From contig JBBIRT010000130.1 of NCBI GenBank assembly GCA_037441725.1, positions 1 through 8,805 on the forward strand: a stretch of 8,805 nt of DNA, in the 5' to 3' direction. Both the position numbers and the translations under genes were made by a program. Source of the stretch: JBBIRT01 sp037441725 (GTDB taxonomy: Bacteria > Desulfobacterota > BSN033 > UBA1163). Shown here piece after piece: positions 1 through 5,838 of the stretch; positions within the stretch are counted from its first letter, which is position 1; each line of letters starts with the position of its first letter. A model generated the notes under the pieces. That model was not told where the DNA came from. It did no database searches and saw only the letters and a list, made by a program, of their open reading frames with translations.

Positions 1-204
1 CATCATTCAGGCTATCCTGGTGGAATTAAGGAGATTACAGCTGAAAAGCTCTTGGCTAAGAAACCTGCAGAGATGCTAAGGATAGCGGTCAGGGGAATGC
101 TTCCCAAAAACAGTTTGGGGCGGCAGATGCTCAGGAAGCTAAAGATTTATGCAGGGCCAAATCATCCTCACGAAGCCCAAAAGCCAATGCCCCTTGAACT
201 ATAA
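1..204 (+). CDS. rplM: 50S ribosomal protein L13, C-terminal part (5' end outside window)
   Basis: The window opens inside this gene, in frame 1, and 67 codons remain before TAA at 202-204. The product is a large-subunit ribosomal protein that binds 23S rRNA early in assembly. The visible piece carries the family signature HHSGYPGG at its start, then an MLRIAVRGMLPKN stretch, and a KLKIYAGPNHPHEAQKP tail typical of the L13 C-terminus. Full-length L13 is about 142-145 residues, so roughly the last half is present. The gene is followed 46 bases later by rpsI, the standard bacterial L13-S9 pair, so the two are almost certainly co-transcribed. Nothing is unusual in what can be seen; the start and promoter lie upstream of the window. 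Confidence 0.96.
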   Translation, partial: HHSGYPGGIKEITAEKLLAKKPAEMLRIAVRGMLPKNSLGRQMLRKLKIYAGPNHPHEAQKPMPLEL

Positions 205-250
205 ATCGTCCGAATAGATTGGTAAAGCCCATTTTTAAGAGGAGAATAAG

Positions 251-640
251 GTGGTTGAACGGATTTATGCGACAGGAAAGAGAAAGACCTCTATTGCCCG
301 AGTTTGGATAGAACCTGGGGAGGGAAAGTTTTTAGTCAACCAGCGAGCCTTGAAGGAGTATTTTGGAAGAGAGACCAGTGAAATGGTCATTTATCAGCCT
401 TTTGATATTACCGGGACTCGCAATAAATTTGATGTGATGGTCAATGTTCGAGGAGGAGGAGAGTCAGGTCAGTCGGTTGCTATCCGACATGGAATTGCCA
501 AGGCCCTTCTTCAATATAATCCTGAATTTAAAGATGTTTTAAAAAAGGCCGGGTTTCTCACCCGTGATTCAAGGGTGAAAGAGAGAAAAAAATATGGAAG
601 AAGGGGAGCCAGACGGAGACCCCAATACTCAAAGCGATAA
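251..640 (+). CDS. rpsI: 30S ribosomal protein S9
   Basis: This is a 129-residue protein, the usual length for bacterial S9. It is a small-subunit head protein whose C-terminal tail reaches the P-site tRNA. Visible family features are the N-terminal ATGKRKTSIARVW segment, the central VRGGGESGQSVAIRHGIAKAL block, the DSRVKERKKYG motif, and a basic tail ending in the canonical SKR. The start is GTG at 251, supported by an AAGAGGAG ribosome binding site at 237-244 with a six-base spacer; no ATG in a suitable position competes. It follows rplM by 46 bases and is closed by a strong terminator nine bases after its stop, so it ends the ribosomal operon. Confidence is very high. Confidence 0.98.
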   Translation: MVERIYATGKRKTSIARVWIEPGEGKFLVNQRALKEYFGRETSEMVIYQPFDITGTRNKFDVMVNVRGGGESGQSVAIRHGIAKALLQYNPEFKDVLKKAGFLTRDSRVKERKKYGRRGARRRPQYSKR

Positions 641-648
641 TGAAATTG

Positions 649-674
649 AAAAGGAGGCCAAAGGCCTCCTTTTT
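649..674 (+). terminator. Rho-independent terminator after rpsI, possibly bidirectional
   Basis: A perfect 11-bp inverted repeat (AAAAGGAGGCC at 649-659 with its complement at 663-673) encloses a three-base AAA loop and runs into a T tract at 670-674. It begins nine bases after the rpsI stop codon. The A run on the left arm would read as a U tract on the opposite strand, so it could also stop minus-strand transcription. Confidence 0.93.
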
Positions 675-702
675 AATGATTTGTATGATACATTTTCCTT
701 CC

Positions 703-755
703 ATGGGGCTGTGTTCACAGCTCTGGCAGGAATATCCTCCTAATATCTTATCAAG
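703..755 (+). repeat. Dispersed intergenic repeat, copy 1
   Basis: The core at 727-755 starts CAGGAATATCCTCC and ends CTTATCAAG. By eye it matches 22 of 29 columns of the copy at 1968-1995, with one gap. Upstream, ATGGGG at 703-708 lies at exactly the distance from the core seen in the inverted copy at 971-1049, which supports the alignment beyond the core. Ends are approximate. This is the most diverged copy on the left side. Confidence 0.5.
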
Positions 756-809
756 CAGGCGATCATCCCTACCCAATCCTTATAGCCCTCCATTTCTGAG
801 GGATTACAG

Positions 810-870
810 CAATTGTAATGCCCCACTCATTCGGGGAATCAGGCAGGGATGTCGGAGAAAATTTTATAGC
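810..870 (+). repeat. Dispersed intergenic repeat, copy 2
   Basis: The copy starts at CAATTG (810-815), continues through TAATG and GGGGAATC (833-840), and ends in the core from CAG (844) through GAAAATTTTATA (857-868) to GC (870). Against the reverse complement of the 971-1049 copy, 22 of 29 core columns match. The CAATTG, TAATG and GGGGAATC landmarks appear in the same order. This copy lacks about ten bases between two GAATC words of the other copy, as a deletion between short direct repeats would leave it. Confidence 0.65.
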
Positions 871-970
871 GGAAACCTCAGCTTGTCCCATAACTACAGA
901 ATTTCTTAGGTAATGCAAACAATGATTTGTTGGATGATATCACTTTTACCCACCCCTTTTTGAAGTGCTC

Positions 971-1049
971 TGCTTTATAAAATTTTCGGAGATATTTCTG
1001 CCTGATTCTAATAGGATTCCCCATCTCAGTGATTCATTACCAGCAATTG
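971..1049 (-). repeat. Dispersed intergenic repeat, copy 3 (inverted)
   Basis: Read on the minus strand, this copy runs CAATTG, GGTAATG, GGGGAATCC, GAATCAGGCAG, then the core (complement of 973-1000) ending TTTTATAAAGC. The core matches the copy at 1968-1995 at 26 of 28 positions without gaps, the best pair in the window. It faces the copy at 810-870, so the two form a loose inverted pair about 100 bases apart. It ends about ten bases before the promoter at 1060. Confidence 0.7.
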
Positions 1050-1059
1050 TTATTTGGCA

Positions 1060-1088
1060 TTGAGTTTTTAATGAGATTTGAATATAAT
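1060..1088 (+). promoter_or_regulatory. Sigma70-type promoter for the kinase-like gene
   Basis: A perfect -10 hexamer TATAAT lies at 1083-1088 and a -35 hexamer TTGAGT (four of six consensus bases) at 1060-1065, separated by the ideal 17 bases. Transcription would begin near 1095, giving a leader of about 30 bases before the gene starting at 1124. This is called from sequence only. Confidence 0.6.
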
Positions 1089-1123
1089 TATAAACAGATA
1101 GGTAAACGATCGCGAAAGGATGG

Positions 1124-1918
1124 GTGATTAAGATGGATCAGAGGGAGACGAATTTCCGAGATTCTAAAGGAAATCATTTTGCTGATCAGCAAGAATCCCC
1201 ATTTTTATCCTCCTTTATGATTGAACTGATTGAAAGGATTAAAAATACCTTTGTAACAATGAGAGGTTACACCCAGATTTCGAGGGAAAAATTTAGCGAT
1301 CGGGAATTTGGAGAATATTATTATCGGACGGTCAATGAGGATATTGATAAGATGGATATGGTTTTAAATAGTCTTCTCCATTATATGAAAGTCCAGAACC
1401 CTGTTAGAAAGACCAATACGGTTCATCATCTTCTTGAGGAGGTATTGAAGAAATACCAAGCGAAGCTGGATGAGAAAGGGATCCGAATAATTAAAAAATT
1501 TGAGAATGATCTCCCTGAGACAATTGTTCCAGATGAGCAATTGAGATATATCTTTAGCTCTATCATTCAATATGCCATCACCTCAACCCCTCCTGGGAAG
1601 AGCATTGGCCTTTCAACAAAATCTTTAACCTCTCGGGGAGAGACCGAGTCTAAAAATTTATTTCAAAAAGATGGAAGGTATATCGACGTCACCATTGTAT
1701 TTTCAGGGCCTCTTCAGTCGACCCTTCAGGGATCCGCCACCCCCTCCCTTAAAAAAGAAGAACCCTCAATGCTCATTCTCCGCTTTGTCAAAGAAGTGGT
1801 TCAAAGAAATCATGGAGTGATGAGGATGGGAACGGATGAGAAGAAAACCAGAACCATTCTTTCTTTGAGGTTTCCTGTGGAGAGAAGAAAGATTTTCTAT
1901 TATCCCTCAATGAATTAA
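1124..1918 (+). CDS. Degenerate histidine-kinase-like protein (probable pseudokinase)
   Basis: The 264-residue protein has no signal peptide or membrane segment and is probably cytoplasmic. The layout is that of a histidine kinase core: a dimerization helix pair at about residues 30-90, with ELIERIKNTFVTMRGYTQ standing where kinases have ELIHEIKNPL..IGGFAQ, then an ATPase-like fold at about 97-255. The key residues are missing. Glu37 replaces the phosphoacceptor His. The N-box Asn is replaced (SIIQYA, Gln149). The DxGxG motif reads VFSGP (192-196), and the GLGL loop reads SMLI (215-218), although the following FVKEVVQRNHGVMRM matches the usual IVKRIVEEHGG helix. Autophosphorylation is therefore unlikely; a scaffold or regulatory role is inference. 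The frame is intact over its length, which argues for function. It starts with GTG at 1124, or ATG at 1133, after AAAGGA at 1115-1120. No response regulator is adjacent. Confidence 0.72.
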   Translation: MIKMDQRETNFRDSKGNHFADQQESPFLSSFMIELIERIKNTFVTMRGYTQISREKFSDREFGEYYYRTVNEDIDKMDMVLNSLLHYMKVQNPVRKTNTVHHLLEEVLKKYQAKLDEKGIRIIKKFENDLPETIVPDEQLRYIFSSIIQYAITSTPPGKSIGLSTKSLTSRGETESKNLFQKDGRYIDVTIVFSGPLQSTLQGSATPSLKKEEPSMLILRFVKEVVQRNHGVMRMGTDEKKTRTILSLRFPVERRKIFYYPSMN

Positions 1919-1934
1919 TCTGCATCATCTTACC

Positions 1935-2000
1935 TCCCTGAAGTGTGGTTGAAATTCAGCAATCGGTCAGAAATATCTTCGAAAATTTTATCAAGTGGAT
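1935..2000 (+). repeat. Dispersed intergenic repeat, copy 4
   Basis: The core at 1968-1995 starts CAGAAATATCTTCG and ends TTTTATCAAG. It differs from the reverse complement of 973-1000 at only two of 28 positions. The upstream stretch from TCCCTGAAG (about 1935) to GCAATCGGTCAG aligns loosely with the TCACTGAGATGGGG to GAATCAGGCAG part of that copy. It fills the first half of the gap after the kinase-like gene. Nothing else certain was seen in the rest of this gap. Confidence 0.68.
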
Positions 2001-2057
2001 GATTTGAAGATAGGCTTAGTGGAAAGTGAGAGATTGCACGGATGGCATCTTTTTTTC

Positions 2058-2087
2058 TTGCTTTTATGGATCTCGGATGGTAATAAT
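2058..2087 (+). promoter_or_regulatory. Weak candidate promoter for the lipoprotein-tilS pair
   Basis: TTGCTT at 2058-2063 (three of six -35 bases) is followed after 18 bases by AATAAT at 2082-2087 (five of six -10 bases). The position suits the gene starting at 2170, about 75 bases after the predicted start site. The -35 match is poor, and read-through from 1060 is an alternative. Confidence 0.28.
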
Positions 2088-2169
2088 TTAAATTGATTCT
2101 TTTGGAAAGGGGAGAGATCATTTGCCCTGTGAAGATGATCATTAAAAACTCATGAAAAGGGAGGGGATC

Positions 2170-2649
2170 ATGATTCAGAATTTTTTAAGGATGAAATGGA
2201 TGATGATTTTATTGTTGATCCTATTTTTAGGGGGAGGCCTCATCAGCTGTGCCACAACCGTAAGAGAGCGGGAGTCGGGGCAACCTGCAGGCGAGACGAA
2301 GGCAGAAGGAGTAGGAGAAGGAGTTGGAAGATATTACTTTGATGACGTGCGGGTTCCAAAAGAATTGGATTTTAAACCCAATAAATCATTCATCTATGAA
2401 ACTCCCCGATTTAAGGCAGGGGTTCTATATTTTTCGAAATGGCGACTTGACGTTCCTTCCTTAATCGATTTCTTTATCTATCACATGGAACAGGATAACT
2501 GGAAGCAGGTGAACATCTTTAAAGGAAAAGAATCTTTTCTCAATTTCTCAAAACCTGATAAAACCTGTACGATCAAGATTTCTGAAAAATGGCATGGATC
2601 AACGATTGTCGAGATCAGAGTGGGGCCATTAGGAGAGAAGAAGATGTAA
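2170..2649 (+). CDS. Small predicted outer- or inner-membrane lipoprotein, family not recognised
   Basis: The N-terminus is a lipoprotein signal: a short basic region (MIQNFLRMKW), a hydrophobic run (MMILLLILFLGGGL), and the lipobox LISC, which places the lipidated Cys at residue 27. The mature part opens with a low-complexity linker rich in Gly, Glu and Arg (about residues 30-55). A compact domain of roughly 100 residues follows, with YYFDDVRVPKELDF, FKAGVLYFSKW, VDSL-like DVPSLIDFFIYHM and DNWKQ segments; an envelope location is inferred. I do not recognise a function. I prefer ATG at 2170 to the in-frame ATG at 2152 because GGGAGG (2159-2164) sits five bases upstream of 2170 and the signal peptide then starts cleanly. 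It ends nine bases before tilS, so the two are probably one transcript. Confidence 0.8.
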   Translation: MIQNFLRMKWMMILLLILFLGGGLISCATTVRERESGQPAGETKAEGVGEGVGRYYFDDVRVPKELDFKPNKSFIYETPRFKAGVLYFSKWRLDVPSLIDFFIYHMEQDNWKQVNIFKGKESFLNFSKPDKTCTIKISEKWHGSTIVEIRVGPLGEKKM

Positions 2650-2658
2650 GAGTGAGAC

Positions 2659-4050
2659 ATGTTGTTTAACCAGTTTAAGAGGACTATTGACCATTACCAA
2701 TTGCTAAAAAAAGGAGATCGTTTGATTGTAGGTGTCTCCGGAGGGATGGATTCAATGGTCCTCCTCCATCTACTCAATGCCTACCGTGAAGTTTTAGATC
2801 TTTTTCTAATCGTCGCCCATCTAAATCATGGACTTCGTCCAGAGGAATCCAAAAGAGAGGCTGAACTGGTTCGGGAGGAATCGGAAAGGTTAGGTTTTCC
2901 CTTTGAGTATGGGGAGTTTGATATAAGGCGGGTTAAAAAAGAGGAGGGCCTCTCTCTCCAGGATGCTGCCAGAAGGGCACGTTTTCATTTCTTTTACGAC
3001 CTTCTCAAGAAACATCATGCCCAAAAGATTGCATTAGGTCACCATGCTGATGATCAGGTAGAAACCATCCTCTTAAGATGGATCCGGGGGTCTGGATTAC
3101 AGGGTCTTAAGGGAATGCTTCCCATTCGAGAGGGAAAGGTCATCAGACCTCTTTTGGAGGTTTGGAGAAGTGAGATAGAATCTTTTGCCCTTGAGAAGAA
3201 GATTCCCTATCTCATCGATTCATCCAACCTGAAGGAAGATTATCTCAGAAACCGTATTCGTCTATCCTTAATTCCATGGATGGAGAAGGAGTTTCAACCC
3301 AATTTTAAAAAAATCCTTTTAAGATCATCCGCCCTTCTTCGGGTTGAGAATGATTATTTAGAGAAGGGGGCTGAGGAGGCCTATCAAAAATTGGTCCATC
3401 AAGAGGGGGATGGATTCTTTTTTAGGTTTTCAGAATATCGATCCCTCCATCAGGCCATTCAGTGGAGAGTGATTATCAGGATTCTAAAAAATATTTATCA
3501 GGGAGAATTAAAGGGAGGGAAATCTGAATGGTCTATGGTCCACCGAATTTATCAAGCCTTTCAAACGTCTTCTCCAAGTTTTTATATAGAACTACCTGAT
3601 GGAATTTTTGGAGAAAAAAGATATGACCACGTATTTTTAAGAAAGGGGAAGATTGAAAGATTACCTCCCTTTGAAATTAAACTTGCCTGTCCAGGCCGAA
3701 CCTTTGTAGAGCCTCTTAAAAGAGAAGTTCTCATTGAGGAAACAGATCAAGATGAGTTTCAGAGGGCTTCAAAGAACCCCAATATAGCATTTATAGATTA
3801 TGGAAATCTTTGTTTCCCATTGATCCTAAGAAATTTTAAATCAGGTGATCGATTTCACCCATTAGGAACCAAGGGGAGTCAAAAGGTTAAAGAGTTCTTT
3901 ATCGACCATAAAATTCCAAAGTTTGAGAGATCAAATATTCCTCTGCTAGTATCAGGGGAGATCATTGCCTGGATCGTTGGCTATAGGATAGATGAACGGG
4001 TAAAAATTACGGATAAGACCCAAAGGGTATTAAAAATAAAAATGGTTTAA
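2659..4050 (+). CDS. tilS: tRNA(Ile)-lysidine synthetase
   Basis: TilS uses ATP to attach lysine to C34 of the CAU-anticodon isoleucine tRNA, so that the tRNA reads AUA codons and is charged with Ile rather than Met. It acts in the cytoplasm and is normally essential. The 463-residue protein has the N-type PP-loop SGGMDS at 27-32, the TilS hallmark GHHADDQVET at 127-136, RGSG at 143-146, and the IDSSN...YLRNRIR region at 186-201. A middle helical domain follows, then a TilS C-terminal domain (about 392-463, with GDRFHPLGTKG and VKEFFIDHKIP). This is the long, two-accessory-domain form, and no key residue is missing. It starts nine bases after the lipoprotein gene with only a weak purine-rich ribosome site. 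ftsH or hpt, common tilS neighbours, do not follow here. There is no clear terminator after it. Confidence 0.96.
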   Translation: MLFNQFKRTIDHYQLLKKGDRLIVGVSGGMDSMVLLHLLNAYREVLDLFLIVAHLNHGLRPEESKREAELVREESERLGFPFEYGEFDIRRVKKEEGLSLQDAARRARFHFFYDLLKKHHAQKIALGHHADDQVETILLRWIRGSGLQGLKGMLPIREGKVIRPLLEVWRSEIESFALEKKIPYLIDSSNLKEDYLRNRIRLSLIPWMEKEFQPNFKKILLRSSALLRVENDYLEKGAEEAYQKLVHQEGDGFFFRFSEYRSLHQAIQWRVIIRILKNIYQGELKGGKSEWSMVHRIYQAFQTSSPSFYIELPDGIFGEKRYDHVFLRKGKIERLPPFEIKLACPGRTFVEPLKREVLIEETDQDEFQRASKNPNIAFIDYGNLCFPLILRNFKSGDRFHPLGTKGSQKVKEFFIDHKIPKFERSNIPLLVSGEIIAWIVGYRIDERVKITDKTQRVLKIKMV

Positions 4051-4101
4051 CCATTTCTACTGTTGGTGGTATTGCCTTTCCCCATAAAAATAGGATTCTT
4101 T

Positions 4102-4173
4102 TGCTTTATAAGATTTTTCAGTGGCATTCCTGTTAGCCCGTCGGATGTTTCTATGCTTCAGCGATGTATTACC
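4102..4173 (-). repeat. Dispersed intergenic repeat, copy 5 (inverted)
   Basis: This copy is 72 bases from TGCTTTATAAGATTTTT to GATGTATTACC, against 71 bases in the copy at 971-1041, with matching ends (TGCTTTATAA and ATTACC). About 43 of 71 positions agree with one gap, and 23 of 30 columns agree in the core. It lies between tilS and the Rrf2 gene, upstream of the latter's control region. Confidence 0.62.
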
Positions 4174-4192
4174 CCGTATAAGATTCCTACCC

Positions 4193-4198
4193 TTGACA
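4193..4198 (+). promoter_or_regulatory. Candidate -35 box upstream of the Rrf2 gene
   Basis: TTGACA is a perfect -35 hexamer, but the sequence 17 bases downstream (TTAAGA at 4216-4221) is a poor -10. Better -10-like hexamers, TATAGA at 4234-4239 and TATAAC at 4253-4258, sit at the wrong distance. A repressor- or activator-dependent promoter is possible. The true start site is not decidable from sequence. Confidence 0.3.
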
Positions 4199-4260
4199 AT
4201 CCATAGAAGTTTAAGTTAAGAGTTTTTAATTCCTATAGAAAAAGTATGATTTTATAACTT

Positions 4261-4704
4261 ATGAGAATTTCAACAAAAATTAGATATGGTGCAAGAGCTA
4301 TGTTAGAACTTGCCTCCCATTATGGAAAAGGTCCTATTGAATTGAAAGAAATAGCAAAAAAAGAGAATATATCCCTTAAATACCTTGAGCAAGTGATCAA
4401 CCCCCTTCGCTCAGCAGGGTTAGTGAAGGCTGTTAGAGGGGCAAAAGGAGGATATTCTTTAGCAAAGCCTCCCTCTGAAATCTGTTTGTATGATGTGGTT
4501 GAAACCTTAGAAGGGCCTCTTCATATGGTGGAATGCTTAAATAATTCAAGGGCCTGCCAGAAGATTCCCACATGTGTCACCCGAGACATTTGGAAGGAAG
4601 TATCTGATACTATTATCAAAATATTTAATGCTATCACCTTTGAAGATTTGGTGAATCGAAAGAGGGAGAAAGAGGGAAAGAATTCGATCATGTATCAGAT
4701 ATGA
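4261..4704 (+). CDS. Rrf2-family transcriptional regulator with Fe-S-type cysteines
   Basis: This is a 147-residue DNA-binding protein of the family that includes IscR, NsrR, CymR and RirA. The N-terminal MRISTKIRYGARAMLELA is the canonical Rrf2 start. The winged helix-turn-helix covers about residues 1-70 (ISLKYLEQVINPLRSAGLVKAVRGAKGGYSLAKP), followed by the dimerization helix. Cys92, Cys99 and Cys105 (spacing C-x6-C-x5-C) sit where IscR and NsrR hold their cluster, so an Fe-S cluster is likely; Cys75 is extra. No Shine-Dalgarno sequence precedes ATG 4261, and the in-frame ATG at 4246 is closed at once by a stop, so a leaderless or weakly translated message is possible. It sits 71 bases before the cysteine synthase gene. 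Control of the downstream sulfur genes by cysteine, sulfide or Fe-S status is inference, by analogy with CymR and IscR. Confidence 0.9.
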   Translation: MRISTKIRYGARAMLELASHYGKGPIELKEIAKKENISLKYLEQVINPLRSAGLVKAVRGAKGGYSLAKPPSEICLYDVVETLEGPLHMVECLNNSRACQKIPTCVTRDIWKEVSDTIIKIFNAITFEDLVNRKREKEGKNSIMYQI

Positions 4705-4775
4705 TAAATAAAATGGGTTAAAGGAAATGTTCTCAATCCAATTCACCCTTGAAATAAAGGTCTAAGAGTGAGGAA

Positions 4776-5708
4776 ATGGCAAAGATATCAGATTCTATTG
4801 CAGAGTTGATTGGACATACCCCTTTGTTGAGGCTCCATCGAATTACTTCTGAGTGTAAAGGAGAGATTGTTGCCAAACTTGAGTCCTTCAATCCTTGTGG
4901 AAGCGTGAAGGATCGGATTGGTTTTTCAATGATTGAAGCCGCTGAGAAGGCAGGACTGATCAATAAAGATACGGTCATTTTGGAACCAACGAGTGGCAAT
5001 ACAGGGATTGCCTTAGCATTTATCTGTGCAGCGAAGGGATATCCATTGGTTTTAACGATGCCTGAGACCATGTCAGAAGAGCGAATTCATCTCCTTAAAA
5101 TATTTGGAGCAGAAGTTGTGCTCACCCCAGGAGATGAGGGGATGGCAGGTGCGGTAAGGATGGCAGAGGAGATGGCCTTAAGAGATTCTCGATTTTTTAT
5201 TCCAAATCAGTTTAAGAACCAGGCTAATCCTGAGATTCATCAGAGAACCACTGCGTTAGAGATCTGGGATGATACGGATGGCCGCGTTGATATCTTGGTT
5301 GCTGGGGTTGGGACAGGAGGGACGATTACAGGGATCTCTGAGGTGATTAAAAAGAAGAAACCTGAGTTCAAGGCCATTGCTGTAGAGCCTAAAAATTCTC
5401 CTGTACTTTCAGGAGGGAGGCCAGGACCCCATAAGATACAGGGAATAGGGGCAGGTTTTCTGCCCGAGGTCCTTCGGATGGATTTGATTGATGAGGTCAT
5501 TAAGGTTTCAGATGAAGATGCAGGGTTATTTACGAGAAGATTGGCTAAAGAGGAGGGGGTGCTGGCAGGAATCTCTTCAGGGGCAGCCTTATGGGCAGCC
5601 ATTGAGGTAGGAAAAAGACCTGAAAGTAGCGGAAAGATGATTGTTGTCATTCTTCCTGATACTGGAGAACGCTATCTTAGCACATGGCTATTCAATGAAA
5701 TGAAGTAG
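4776..5708 (+). CDS. cysK: Cysteine synthase (O-acetylserine sulfhydrylase), PLP enzyme
   Basis: This cytoplasmic enzyme makes L-cysteine and acetate from O-acetyl-L-serine and sulfide. The length of 310 residues is normal. Visible motifs are NPCGSVKDR with PLP-binding Lys45, the substrate loop TSGNTG at 72-77, the phosphate-binding GVGTGGT at 177-183, GISSGAA at 265-271 and PDTGERYLS at 294-302. The overall match is to CysK-type enzymes. Cystathionine beta-synthase and CysM share the fold, but there is no haem or CBS domain. ATG 4776 follows a purine-rich GAGTGAGG site at unusually short spacing. It lies 71 bases after the Rrf2 gene and 130 bases before the homocysteine biosynthesis gene, so the block makes both sulfur amino acids directly from sulfide. 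I see no terminator on either side. Confidence 0.94.
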   Translation: MAKISDSIAELIGHTPLLRLHRITSECKGEIVAKLESFNPCGSVKDRIGFSMIEAAEKAGLINKDTVILEPTSGNTGIALAFICAAKGYPLVLTMPETMSEERIHLLKIFGAEVVLTPGDEGMAGAVRMAEEMALRDSRFFIPNQFKNQANPEIHQRTTALEIWDDTDGRVDILVAGVGTGGTITGISEVIKKKKPEFKAIAVEPKNSPVLSGGRPGPHKIQGIGAGFLPEVLRMDLIDEVIKVSDEDAGLFTRRLAKEEGVLAGISSGAALWAAIEVGKRPESSGKMIVVILPDTGERYLSTWLFNEMK

Positions 5709-5838
5709 AGTAAATCCAAACTGTCAATCAGGGGTGAAATTTATGTGATGGAAAAAGAAAGATCAATGAGTGGACATATAGATTGAAGAGACAATATTTA
5801 ACAATGAGAATCGAAAATAAACCGGAGGTTATATCATC

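Larger units (their letters stand above)
675..1123. other. Gene-free region holding degenerate repeats and a promoter
   Basis: I see no convincing gene on either strand. A plus-strand open frame of 89 codons (640-909) and a minus-strand one of 72 codons (558-776) both run through the rpsI terminator region, lack credible ribosome binding sites and resemble no family I know. What the region does hold is three copies of a short repeat also found in two later intergenic gaps (around 703-760, 810-870 and, inverted, 971-1049), a small CCCC/GGGG hairpin at 821-836, and a good promoter at 1060-1088. Confidence 0.7.

Noticed and set aside
558..776. Minus-strand 72-codon open frame overlapping the end of rpsI
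   Set aside because: It reads antisense through rpsI and its terminator and has no ribosome site. Its upstream part is simply one of the dispersed repeat copies.
640..909. Plus-strand 89-codon open frame after rpsI
   Set aside because: It begins on the rpsI stop, crosses the strong terminator at 649-674 and two repeat copies, and has no recognisable protein features.
2051..2085. Possible sixth repeat copy (TTCTTGCTTTTATGG then TCTCGGATGG)
   Set aside because: It resembles the left end of the copy at 4102-4173 but needs several gaps over a short length, too weak to call by eye.
1930..2142. Minus-strand 70-codon open frame between the kinase-like gene and the lipoprotein
   Set aside because: Its C-terminal third is the repeat copy at 1935-2000. 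There is no ribosome site and no family resemblance, so it is probably chance.
4040..4056. Palindrome AAATGG/CCATTT across the tilS stop codon as a terminator
   Set aside because: The stem is short and AT-rich, and no T tract follows.
4220..4250. Rrf2-type operator in the AT-rich stretch before the regulator gene
   Set aside because: I tested the CTATAG-centred stretch for dyad symmetry and found matching ends but mismatched centre arms, so no specific site can be claimed.
5240..5650. Minus-strand 136-codon open frame inside cysK
   Set aside because: It lies wholly antisense to well-conserved cysteine synthase codons; a shadow frame.
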